Below, in pieces: positions 41,885-49,975 of a stretch of 64,000 nt of DNA; within the stretch, counting starts at the first letter, position 1, and each line of letters starts with the position of its first letter. The DNA is from JAKALX01 sp964508715 (GTDB lineage Bacteria; Chloroflexota; Dehalococcoidia; Tepidiformales; Tepidiformaceae). The translations under genes and the position numbers were made by a program. Where the stretch lies: assembly GCA_964508715.1 (NCBI GenBank), contig CAZDUX010000013.1, positions 1 to 64,000 of the forward strand, in the 5' to 3' direction. Below the pieces are notes generated by a model. The model saw only the letters and a list, made by a program, of their open reading frames with translations. It had not been told where the DNA came from and searched no databases.

Positions 41885-42343
41885 TCAGCCGAGCGGCTGG
41901 ATGATCAGCGTCTCCAACGCCGACTCCGGCACCGCGCCGGGCTCATTCAGGTAGACCTCACGGCACGGGCCTGCCGGCTCTTTCCCATGCTGCGCAATCC
42001 ATCCGAATAACTCGGCGTAGACCGCCCCCGTCCCGCTGTACGGTCCGCGATAAAGGACTTCGGCCGCCGGCCCCGCCGGGAGCGTCAGTCCACGCACTTC
42101 ACCTTCGCCTTCGATCGCCCGGGTCAGCGGAAACCCCGCTTCCACATCCACGGCCTCGGGTTCGACCGAGTAGTACTGTGCGAACGGTGGACCGGCGAAC
42201 TCCGCACCGTGCCGCCCGGCGTACTCCATCAGCACTCCGAACGCCCGGCCAAAGAACTCCGGCAACCGGGCCACCGGCACGCTCTCGCGGATTGCGATCG
42301 CTGGCTGCTCCGCTAACGTGACTTCCCTGATCTCGAGGCTCAT
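41885..42343 (-). CDS. GyrI-like small-molecule-binding protein
   Basis: A 152-residue stand-alone GyrI-like/AraC effector-binding domain. It starts with VTLAEQPAIAIRESVPVARLPEFFGRAFG and ends with VYLNEPGAVPESALETLIIQPL, the family C-terminal pattern. Related proteins bind hydrophobic cations or toxins, or inhibit gyrase. No DNA-binding domain is attached. It precedes nothing obvious; the galactosidase gene lies upstream on the same strand but is separated by about 135 bases. Confidence 0.8.
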   Translation of the reverse strand: MSLEIREVTLAEQPAIAIRESVPVARLPEFFGRAFGVLMEYAGRHGAEFAGPPFAQYYSVEPEAVDVEAGFPLTRAIEGEGEVRGLTLPAGPAAEVLYRGPYSGTGAVYAELFGWIAQHGKEPAGPCREVYLNEPGAVPESALETLIIQPLG

Positions 42344-42479
42344 CGTTTCCTCCTCCAGCCGGGCTACGCCGACGGTATACCGGTGCGTCGCCGGACTCGA
42401 GGTGCAGAGGGCTCGTCATTGCTGCACCTATCGCCCAATACCTATCACCCGATGGATCAGCCAGCCGCAAGACTCCGCC

Positions 42480-44426
42480 TCAATCGAACCAGCGCATCTC
42501 GCCCGGCTGCAGACCCACCTCGAAGGCACGGCCCCGCGCCTCGACAGCGATCGTCCGCGTCTGCTCCAGGTCGTTTCGCACCTGCACGCGCCCGCTTACC
42601 TGCCGCACGAGCAGGTCCTTGTAGGTCAGGCTCGCCGAGTCGCCCACCACCCGCGGTGTCGGGCCTCGCCCGCTCACCTGCCACAGCACTGCATCGTGTG
42701 GCCGCAGGTACACATCGCCCATCCCGAGCAGGCGGCCGGCCCAGGCATCGAACGCCACCTCGCCGGGTCTTAGCAGTTCGCCCGTCACCACCCAGCGGGC
42801 CTCGTCGCTCCAGTTCAGCACGCCCACGAGGAATCGCCCCTCGCCCAGGTCCGCCCGCCATGTCGACGGCACCGGCCCCTCCGATGGGTCATATGGCTCG
42901 GCCGCCACGCCGGGCGGTGGGAACAGCGCCAGCGCCATCGCCTGCCGCTCCGGCGAAAGCTTCGGCAGGTCGTCGCTCGCCACCACCATCCCCCCGCTCA
43001 GTGCAATCGCGGTCGCGAGGAAACGCGTCTCCTCCGGCCCCAGTGCCGTGTCGTTCTCTCGCACGATCAGGCAGTCCGGGTCGTTCGCCCACCAGCGGTT
43101 GTGCATCCAGTTGCGCTGGAGCGTCATCCGCATCGCGTGCTTCACCGATGGGTTCACGCCGTCGAACCAGAGCTCCTTTACGTCCGGCCCCACCCGCATG
43201 GCGTCGACCAGCCCCACCGCCGGCCCAAAATGGCACGTGCATCCGAGGATGAATGTCTCCTGGCCAGCCGCCTCGCGGATGATCTCCAGTCCGCGCCGCA
43301 AGTTCTGGGCAGCCGTTGTGCCCGCGGCGTGGTACGCCACCATTGATGCTGGTCGTGCCGCATACGCTAGCGCATCGAGCTTGAGGTACTCGTAGCCCCA
43401 CTCGCGCACCACCGTCCGCACCGTATCGCGAAGCCACTGCTCCGCCTCCGGATGCGTGCAATCCAGCACAGCACACCGCCCCAGCCATAGCTCAACGAAC
43501 AGGATCTCGCCGTCCCTGGTCCGCAGGGCCAGCTCGGGATGCTCCCGCAACGCCGCCGAATCCTCGTGCAGCACGAACGGCGCCAGCCAGATCCCCGGCC
43601 TGTATCCCGCCTCGCGGATGCGGCCGGCCAGCGCCTTCATCCCCGATGGGAACTTCGCGTTGGGGACGAGCCAGTCGCCGGTGTGGCTCTGAAACCCGTC
43701 ATCGATCTGCACGTATTCCGCCGGGTGCCTCTCCGCCACCATCGCCTCGAGGTTCGCCACCACGTCCGTCTCGCTCACCCGGTTGTAAAAGTAATACCAG
43801 CTGCACCACCCGCCTGGCACATGCCCCGGGACCCGCGCCGACATCTCCCGCCCGGCCACGTCCGCGTACCGCTCCATCATCGCGAGCGCATCACGCCCAT
43901 CCATGAAGAGCAGCGGTGGACACGTATATACCTCGCCCGGAGCAACCTCCACGCCATCGAGGTCGAAGACGAGCGCGATCCGTGTCACATGCTCTTCGTC
44001 TTCGTCCACGTCGACCTCGAAGTCGAAGAAGCAATGGCTCATATCGAGCGAACCCGCGAGAAGAACCGGGGCCGCCTTTGCCGGGAGCGTCAGCGTCCCT
44101 GCCTCGCGGCTCACATAGCGCCGTCCGCCCCCGTCGAGTTGCCTGGCGAACCGCCCGTCGTACCCCTCTGCCGCCGGCGACCCGAAGTTGCGGACGATCG
44201 CATCCATCTGCATGTAGCGGCCATGGAGCCACGCCCAGCCATCGGCTGCCGGGATGCGCACGTTCGCAACGAGTCGCAGGTCACCCGGCCGCAGCGTCGC
44301 AGCCGACCTATTCGTCAGCGAAACGAGGAGTCGCCCGCTATGCGCCTCGTGGCTGAAGGCGATATCTGCATCGGTAACCGGCTCTGCCTCGAGTTCGAGG
44401 CCCCATGGAAGGTTTGAGGGAAACAT
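42480..44426 (-). CDS. Alpha-galactosidase, glycoside hydrolase family 36
   Basis: A 648-residue cytoplasmic enzyme that releases terminal alpha-galactose from melibiose, raffinose and similar sugars. Central barrel motifs are YVQIDDGFQSHTGDW, REAGYRPGIWLAPFV, the nucleophile segment YEYLKLDALAYAA (Asp) and, for the acid/base, CTCHFGPAVGLVDAMRVGPDV. The N-terminal beta-sandwich (MSHCFFDFEVDVDEDEE region) is typical of GH36. No signal peptide. TAGTAT lies exactly 6 bases before the ATG, so the message is probably leaderless. It is transcribed with an MFS gene just upstream on the same strand. Confidence 0.9.
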   Translation of the reverse strand: MFPSNLPWGLELEAEPVTDADIAFSHEAHSGRLLVSLTNRSAATLRPGDLRLVANVRIPAADGWAWLHGRYMQMDAIVRNFGSPAAEGYDGRFARQLDGGGRRYVSREAGTLTLPAKAAPVLLAGSLDMSHCFFDFEVDVDEDEEHVTRIALVFDLDGVEVAPGEVYTCPPLLFMDGRDALAMMERYADVAGREMSARVPGHVPGGWCSWYYFYNRVSETDVVANLEAMVAERHPAEYVQIDDGFQSHTGDWLVPNAKFPSGMKALAGRIREAGYRPGIWLAPFVLHEDSAALREHPELALRTRDGEILFVELWLGRCAVLDCTHPEAEQWLRDTVRTVVREWGYEYLKLDALAYAARPASMVAYHAAGTTAAQNLRRGLEIIREAAGQETFILGCTCHFGPAVGLVDAMRVGPDVKELWFDGVNPSVKHAMRMTLQRNWMHNRWWANDPDCLIVRENDTALGPEETRFLATAIALSGGMVVASDDLPKLSPERQAMALALFPPPGVAAEPYDPSEGPVPSTWRADLGEGRFLVGVLNWSDEARWVVTGELLRPGEVAFDAWAGRLLGMGDVYLRPHDAVLWQVSGRGPTPRVVGDSASLTYKDLLVRQVSGRVQVRNDLEQTRTIAVEARGRAFEVGLQPGEMRWFD

Positions 44427-44432
44427 CGCCCC

Positions 44433-44438
44433 ATACTA
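44433..44438 (-). promoter_or_regulatory. -10-like hexamer of the alpha-galactosidase gene
   Basis: TAGTAT on the minus strand is separated by exactly six bases (GGGGCG) from the ATG at 44426, the spacing for a transcript that begins on the start codon. Confidence 0.45.
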
Positions 44439-44447
44439 GTACGCGCA

Positions 44448-45818
44448 TCAGAGACGGTCGTGGCGGCCCACGGCGGTCCGCGCCGCCGTCCCCGCGGCCG
44501 GGCGTTCTGTATCGGCGGCTCGCTGCTCGCTGCCAGCCCCGGCCCGGGAATCCGGGCTCACGACCTGCCGCAACTCCTCTTCGGGAGGGTGCAGCCCCCG
44601 GAAGAACGCGTAATAGACTGCCGCGTTCGCCAGCTGTGCCAGCGCCCCGAGCCCGAATGGCAGCGCCATCGCGATGTGCTCGAACAGGTATCCCGCGAAG
44701 GCCGGGCTGGCCGCCGACGTTACCTGCGATGGGAGATTCGATAACCCCGCCACGATGCCGCGCTCCTCCGGCGGTACGACCCCCATCACGTACGACTGCC
44801 GCAACGGCAAACCCACCCGCTGAACCATCATCCGGACGAAGTACACAGCACCGGCCATCCAGAATTGCGGCGCAAGCACCATCGGGACGATGAGCAGCGC
44901 ACTGATAACCCGCGTCGCCACGATTGCCCGGACGATGCCGAGCCGCTCTGCTACCGATGCCGCACTCAGGGTCGATGCCATCGCCGCCAGGTTGATCATC
45001 GTGTAGAGCACCCCGATCGTCCCCGGACCGGCACCAAAACGCCGGTAGAACCAGTACGTAACGAATGGCCCGAAGAAACCCACCGCGAGTCCGTTGAGCC
45101 CGTTCGTCAGCCACAGCTTGCGCAAGATGGGCCACGACTTGCGAGGCATGCCGATCGCTCGTTTTCCCGGTTGGTGCTCGGTCCTTCTCGGCGCGATGGG
45201 TAACGGCAGCAGTCCCGCCGCCAGCGTCATGCATGCGAATACAATGAAAGCAGGCCGGTACGCGTTCAGCCCGTGCAATCCCAGGTGGCCGGCAATACTG
45301 GGAATGAACGCCAGCGGCCCACCCCCAATCAGGGCCCCCAGCGATGAGGCGACGGTGAGCCTGCTGAAGACACTGTTCCGAACCGCTGGTGAAACGCAAT
45401 CCGCGATGTACGCCTGTTCTGCGGGCTGGTAGGGCCCAACAGACCCGCCCCCTGCCCCAGAACCTCGCCCGAACGACCCCAGCGCGGCGGAGACGAAGAG
45501 AACCGCCGCGATGTCGGTCGAGGCGAATGCCAGCCCTGAAATCGAGGCAAGGAGCGGCACCCCGATGATGAACGGCTTCCGCCCGATATGGTCTGATAGC
45601 GCCGCCACCAGGCTCGTGATAACCGCCGAGACGATCGCCGTGGCCGCGAAGAGTATGCCGAGCCTCGACGCGCTGAAACCCGCTTTCGCCAGGTAGATGG
45701 GTACCACAATCGCGGCCAGCGCGCGTGCCGCACTCATGAGCGCACGCGCTGAGAGCAGGAGAGCGATATCGCGTGTCATCCAGCCGGGCCGGATATGCCC
45801 GCGCACGGAAGCAGCCAT
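44448..45818 (-). CDS. MFS transporter, possibly a galactoside permease
   Basis: A 456-residue major-facilitator protein with about twelve membrane segments. The loop SDHIGRKPF between helices 2 and 3 is the classic MFS motif (D-x-x-G-R-K/R). A proline/glycine-rich unusual loop FGRGSGAGGGSVGPYQPAEQAYIADCV follows helix 4 (short piece GAGGGSVGPYQPAEQ). The C-terminal tail is charged and polar. Specificity is unknown; sitting between the alpha-galactosidase and galactokinase gene groups suggests a sugar or galactoside. Confidence 0.85.
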   Translation of the reverse strand: MAASVRGHIRPGWMTRDIALLLSARALMSAARALAAIVVPIYLAKAGFSASRLGILFAATAIVSAVITSLVAALSDHIGRKPFIIGVPLLASISGLAFASTDIAAVLFVSAALGSFGRGSGAGGGSVGPYQPAEQAYIADCVSPAVRNSVFSRLTVASSLGALIGGGPLAFIPSIAGHLGLHGLNAYRPAFIVFACMTLAAGLLPLPIAPRRTEHQPGKRAIGMPRKSWPILRKLWLTNGLNGLAVGFFGPFVTYWFYRRFGAGPGTIGVLYTMINLAAMASTLSAASVAERLGIVRAIVATRVISALLIVPMVLAPQFWMAGAVYFVRMMVQRVGLPLRQSYVMGVVPPEERGIVAGLSNLPSQVTSAASPAFAGYLFEHIAMALPFGLGALAQLANAAVYYAFFRGLHPPEEELRQVVSPDSRAGAGSEQRAADTERPAAGTAARTAVGRHDRL

Positions 45819-45923
45819 CGCCTTCCTCTCCGGGCCCGGTCGATGACCGGCCCCTGCATCAGTATCCGCCCAACCCTATAACCTTAACGGAAAGGTGAAC
45901 CTACGATACAGCCCGGCTATCGC

Positions 45924-46643
45924 TCAGAACGCCTGCCGGGCCGCCGTTAGCTGTTCCGGAGTCCCGATGTCGAACCACGGCCCCTCCACCGGGCTCGCAA
46001 CGACCCGCGCACCGCTCGCGATGAGCGCACCGACCGCCTGCGGTAGCTCATACTCGCCCCGCTCCGATGGCTCCAGGGCCGCGATGAGCGGCCAGATCTC
46101 TGGTCCCAGCACCCCAAAACCAGCATTATTCCAGCGCGTCGTCGATCTCCCCTTCGCCGGCTTCTCGACCAGCCGCGTGACCCGCATCGCGTCGTCCACG
46201 TACACCGCACCCCCGGCCCACGGGTCGTCGACCTCGTTCACCGCTATGACGGCATCGGCGAGGCGGGCACGCCGAATTGCTAACCGATAGTTCTCGGGAC
46301 GAACGAGAATATCGCCCCACCCGAAGAAGAACCGCTCGTCGCCGGCAAACTCCCGCCCAAGAGCGAGCGCCCGGGCCGTTCCCTCGAGCCGTTCCTGTCG
46401 TGCATAGGCGATCTGGATTCCCGCTGCGGCCCCATTCCCCAGCTCCGCCTCGATGAGCTCGCCCAGGTGTCCCGTCACGACCAGGAACCGCTCGATCCCC
46501 GCCCGCATCAGCCCATCGATGATGCGCACCAGGATCGGCCGCCCCCCGACCTCGAGCAACGGCTTGGGCGCCTCGGCGGTCAGCGAACCCAGCCGCGTAC
46601 CTTTCCCGGCCGCCAGCACGATCGCCCGGTCGATCCCCCTCAC
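45924..46643 (-). CDS. Sugar-1-phosphate nucleotidyltransferase
   Basis: A 239-residue NTP transferase. The nucleotide-binding signature is VLAAGKGTRLGSLTAEAPKPLLEVGGRPIL (short pieces LAAGKGTRLG, PKPLLEVGG), followed by FFGWGDILV (metal Asp), EKPAKG and GPWFDIGTPE. It would join a sugar-1-phosphate to a nucleotide, releasing pyrophosphate. Its start overlaps the galactokinase stop by 4 bases, so galactose-1-phosphate is the most likely substrate, giving a UDP- or dTDP-galactose route that bypasses GalT. That substrate choice is inference. Confidence 0.85.
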   Translation of the reverse strand: MRGIDRAIVLAAGKGTRLGSLTAEAPKPLLEVGGRPILVRIIDGLMRAGIERFLVVTGHLGELIEAELGNGAAAGIQIAYARQERLEGTARALALGREFAGDERFFFGWGDILVRPENYRLAIRRARLADAVIAVNEVDDPWAGGAVYVDDAMRVTRLVEKPAKGRSTTRWNNAGFGVLGPEIWPLIAALEPSERGEYELPQAVGALIASGARVVASPVEGPWFDIGTPEQLTAARQAF

Positions 46644-47890
46644 CGGATCTCCAACCCCCCGCTCGCATGCACCTCGAATGCCGGCCCGCCTGTCGCCGCC
46701 ACCGCCGCGTCAATCACGGCGCTGACCTTGTCCGGGGGGCATGCGGCAAGGGCGAACCCTCCGAATCCAGCACCGGTCAGCCGTGAACCGAACGCACCGG
46801 CCTTACGCATCGCGGCGCATACCCGGTCGAGCGAGGGCGTACTGCACCGAAAATCCTCCCGCAGGCTGTTGTGCGATGCGTCGAGCAGCGTCCCGAACCG
46901 CTTCAGGTCGCCTGCGATGAGCGCCTGTTCGGCCTGATCGACGCGCTGCGCCTCCTCCAGGATGTGCCGTGCAACCCGCTTCACCGGCACCTTCACCTGC
47001 GTATCCCACGTCTCCGACGTCAGTTGAACCAGGTGGGCGACGTCCAGCTGCACGCCGTGTGCCACTTCCCGAGCCGAAATCTTGTCTGGCAACCCGTCGA
47101 CCAGGACGTCCACCACGTCCGTGTCCGCGATCTGCCCCAGCGTGAATGGCTGATCGAGATCCACCCCAACCTCGTCCGCGAGCATCGCCGCTGCAATTCG
47201 CGCGCCAACGACTCGCTCGTTATAGGCGTCCCTGGCCGACCCGCCTTTCGGCGCCTCCTCGCCCGATGACGCCACCACGAACGCCAGCCCTGCCGGGATC
47301 GGCACAAACCGGCACCCTGCCGGCCGGAAGTCGATGCGCAGCGCCTTCCCCGCTTCCGCGAACGCGATAACCGTCTGGTCCATGCCGCCACTCTCGACAC
47401 CCACATGCCGCTCGGCCACGATCGCCCGCTGCACGAGCTCTTCTCGCTCGAGCGGCGAGCCCCACGCTCTCGAAGCCGCCGCCAGGATCGCCACGCTCAA
47501 CGCCGACGATGAGCTCAGCCCGCCCGTCGCTGGCAGATCCCCGCCCACATACAGGTACACTCCCTGGCCCGGAGCAACATCCGTTAGCTGCCCCATCGCC
47601 CCGGCCACGTACCGGTGCCACGCTGCGCCGGATGGATGCCGGTTGTCTCGCTCGAAACGCGCATCCCCTTCGAAGGTTGCCGATCGCGCTTCAACGAGGC
47701 CTGCCTCTCCCGGCCCTGCGGCGACGTACAGCGACTGTTCGATAGCGATCGGCAGCACCGGCAGCTCCGAGTAGTCCGTGTGCTCGCCAATCAGGTTTAC
47801 CCGCCCCGGCGCGCGTGCCACGACTGCCGGAGCCTCGCCATATCTCTCCCCGTACGCCTCTCGAACCAACCCGAACTGCTCGTCATTCAT
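46640..47890 (-). CDS. galK: Galactokinase (GHMP kinase family)
   Basis: A 416-residue kinase that phosphorylates galactose at C1. The sugar-binding signature reads GRVNLIGEHTDYSELPVLPIAI: the GEHTDY core is kept but the usual N-x-G-x-V-L-P part is S-E-L-P-V-L-P. The ATP loop is LPATGGLSSSSALSVA, the catalytic Asp is in ESGGMDQ and the third motif is GSRLTGAGFGGFALA. The sugar edge changes could allow N-acetylgalactosamine or arabinose-type sugars. ATG at 47890 has TAGGCT 7 bases before it; GTG at 47896 is an alternative start. Confidence 0.88.
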   Translation of the reverse strand: MNDEQFGLVREAYGERYGEAPAVVARAPGRVNLIGEHTDYSELPVLPIAIEQSLYVAAGPGEAGLVEARSATFEGDARFERDNRHPSGAAWHRYVAGAMGQLTDVAPGQGVYLYVGGDLPATGGLSSSSALSVAILAAASRAWGSPLEREELVQRAIVAERHVGVESGGMDQTVIAFAEAGKALRIDFRPAGCRFVPIPAGLAFVVASSGEEAPKGGSARDAYNERVVGARIAAAMLADEVGVDLDQPFTLGQIADTDVVDVLVDGLPDKISAREVAHGVQLDVAHLVQLTSETWDTQVKVPVKRVARHILEEAQRVDQAEQALIAGDLKRFGTLLDASHNSLREDFRCSTPSLDRVCAAMRKAGAFGSRLTGAGFGGFALAACPPDKVSAVIDAAVAATGGPAFEVHASGGLEIR

Positions 47891-48042
47891 CCCCACGAGC
47901 CTAACCTAATTTCCCATTTTGGATTTGGGGGACGATCCGCCGGCCTGTGCCCGGCCCTGCTATCCTGCGACCCCGGCTCCTGGTAATCGACAACCGGCAA
48001 TCAAGAATCGAAAATCCCGCTATGCTTCCCTCCAATTCCGCC

Positions 48043-49752
48043 ATGCCCACCACTCGCGGCATGAACTTCTTCGATGCCGACCCCAACCTCCTCTTTACCC
48101 TTCGCCAGCACGCCCAGCCCGAGGACGCTGAGCGTGCAATCCCCCTCCTTCGTGAGGTTGGCGAGGTCGCTGGTAACGAACTCGACGAACTTGCGATGCT
48201 CGCCGACAGGAACCCGCCCCGGCTCGAGAACTTCGACGCGTACGGCCAGCGTATCGACGACGTGATCTACCACCCCTCCTACGTTGAGATGCAGAAGATA
48301 GGCTTCTCCCGATTCGGCTTCGCCGCCATGTCCCACCGCGAAGGCGTCATGGGCTGGCCCGGCCGCATCCCCCACGTCGTCAAGTACGCCCTCTCGTACC
48401 TCTTCGTCCAGAGCGAGTTCGGGCTTTTCTGCCCTATCTCCATGACCGACTCTGCCGCACGTGTCATCAACATGTACGGCCCCGATGAGCTTCGCCAGCG
48501 CTATCTCCCCGGCCTCACATCCACCGATTTCGGCTCCCTCATGCAGTCCGCTCAGCTCCTTACCGAGCGCACGGGAGGCAGCGATGTAGGCGCGAACGAG
48601 TGCGTCGCCCGGCGGCAGCCCGACGGCAGCTGGGAACTCTGGGGCGAGAAGTGGTTCTGCTCGAACGCGGGCAGCGCCGTCCATCTCACCCTTGCACGGC
48701 CCGAAGGCGCCCCGGGTGGCACCAGGGGCCTCGGCATGTTCGTCGTCCCCCGTTTTCTCCCCGATGGAACACGGAACGCCATCGTCATCCGCCGCCTCAA
48801 GGACAAGCTCGGCACCCGCGACATGCCCAGCGGCGAATACGAGTTCCACGGCGCAAAGGCCTACGTCCTCGGCGACATCACCCGCGGCTTCCCCCAGATG
48901 GCCGAGATGATCAACGTCTCGCGCCTCTCGAACGGCATGCGCGCCTCAGCCATGATGCGCCGCTCCCTGCTCGAAGCCGTCGTTCACGCCCGCGGGCGCT
49001 CCGCCTTCGGCAAGGCGCTCATTGACCTCCCCCTCGTCCGCGACCAGATCTTCGAGATGACGATGGACGTCGAGGCTGCCCTCACCCTCGTTCTGTATGC
49101 TGCCAGCGCCCTCGATCAGGCAGACGCCGGCTCCGAGTTCCACGAGAAGGCCATCCGCATCACCACGCCCCTCATCAAGTACGCCGTCTGCAAGCAGGCC
49201 AGGAGTACCAGCGGCCTCTCGATGAACATCCGGGGCGGCAACGGCTACATCGAGGAATGGGTCAACGCCCGCCTCGTCCGCGACTCCTTCCTCGGCAGCA
49301 TCTGGGAAGGAGCCGAAAACGTCGTCGCCCTCGACATCGCCCGTGCCGCAACCAAGGGTCGCGCCCACGAAGCCCTCTTCGGCGACCTTGCAACGAAGCT
49401 CGACGCCCTGCGTGACCCCGATGTCCGCCGCGAGGCTGCGCCCCTTCGCGACGCCCTTGCCGCCACGAAGTCCCGCCTCGAGCAACTCCTCCCGCTTCCG
49501 TCCGAAGAGCGAGAACCGAAGATGACACGGATGGCCGACCGCATGGCCGCCGTCGCCTGCGCCATTCTCCTCATGGTCGACGCCGACGCCCAGGCCAAGG
49601 CGGGCGAGGGCTACCGCAAGCTCCTCATCGCGACCGAGTACCGCCGCCGCAACCTCGATGGCGGCGACCCCCTCGATTGGGGCACCGCTGGTGTCCGCTG
49701 GCTCGACGAAGTACTCGACTGGAAGCCCATCCCCGCCGAAGCCCTCCGCTGA
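48043..49752 (+). CDS. Acyl-CoA dehydrogenase, AidB-like branch
   Basis: A protein of about 569 residues (earlier in-frame starts at 48022, later one at 48061). The FAD-binding and active-site pattern is of AidB type: SAQLLTERTGGSDVGANE, WGEKWFCSNAGSAVHLTLARP (short pieces GEKWFCSN) and NIRGGNGYIEEW with the following R-D-S-F-L-G-S-I-W-E-G. Such enzymes oxidise acyl-CoA or act in DNA alkylation response (E. coli AidB). The protein is longer than a basal dehydrogenase by about 150 residues, with a helical C-terminal domain. Divergent from the galactokinase gene. Confidence 0.9.
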   Translation: MPTTRGMNFFDADPNLLFTLRQHAQPEDAERAIPLLREVGEVAGNELDELAMLADRNPPRLENFDAYGQRIDDVIYHPSYVEMQKIGFSRFGFAAMSHREGVMGWPGRIPHVVKYALSYLFVQSEFGLFCPISMTDSAARVINMYGPDELRQRYLPGLTSTDFGSLMQSAQLLTERTGGSDVGANECVARRQPDGSWELWGEKWFCSNAGSAVHLTLARPEGAPGGTRGLGMFVVPRFLPDGTRNAIVIRRLKDKLGTRDMPSGEYEFHGAKAYVLGDITRGFPQMAEMINVSRLSNGMRASAMMRRSLLEAVVHARGRSAFGKALIDLPLVRDQIFEMTMDVEAALTLVLYAASALDQADAGSEFHEKAIRITTPLIKYAVCKQARSTSGLSMNIRGGNGYIEEWVNARLVRDSFLGSIWEGAENVVALDIARAATKGRAHEALFGDLATKLDALRDPDVRREAAPLRDALAATKSRLEQLLPLPSEEREPKMTRMADRMAAVACAILLMVDADAQAKAGEGYRKLLIATEYRRRNLDGGDPLDWGTAGVRWLDEVLDWKPIPAEALR

Positions 49753-49770
49753 ATTCACGATTCACAATTC
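49751..49770 (-). repeat. Short heptanucleotide repeat after the acyl-CoA dehydrogenase gene
   Basis: Reading the minus strand, GTGAATC and GTGAATT occur in tandem, overlapping the stop of the acyl-CoA dehydrogenase gene. It is the inverted orientation of the larger arrays at 49906-49975 and 51217-51244. Confidence 0.7.
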
Positions 49771-49905
49771 CCTGTCACGGCCAAGTCGGATGAACCGGGC
49801 CGCGCATTCGACGCCCTCGAGCCCAGTCCGGACCCCGAATCGAGAATCCGCCGCGAGTGCACACTCGAGATCGTCCTCGTAAAGACATTGCGGGAATCGT
49901 GCATC

Positions 49906-49975
49906 CTGAATCGTGAATCGTGACTTATGAATCGTGAATCATGAATTGTGAATCACGAATTGTGAATCGCGAATG
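49906..49975 (+). repeat. Ten-unit heptanucleotide array, consensus GTGAATC
   Basis: Ten consecutive 7-base units: five exact GTGAATC-type or one-base variants alternate with ATGAATC, ATGAATT, ACGAATT and GCGAATG. The array is far AT-richer than its surroundings. It overlaps the 3' end of coaBC and encodes its last dozen residues (DSQFVIHNS tail). It resembles the STRR heptamers of cyanobacteria in form. Confidence 0.9.
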
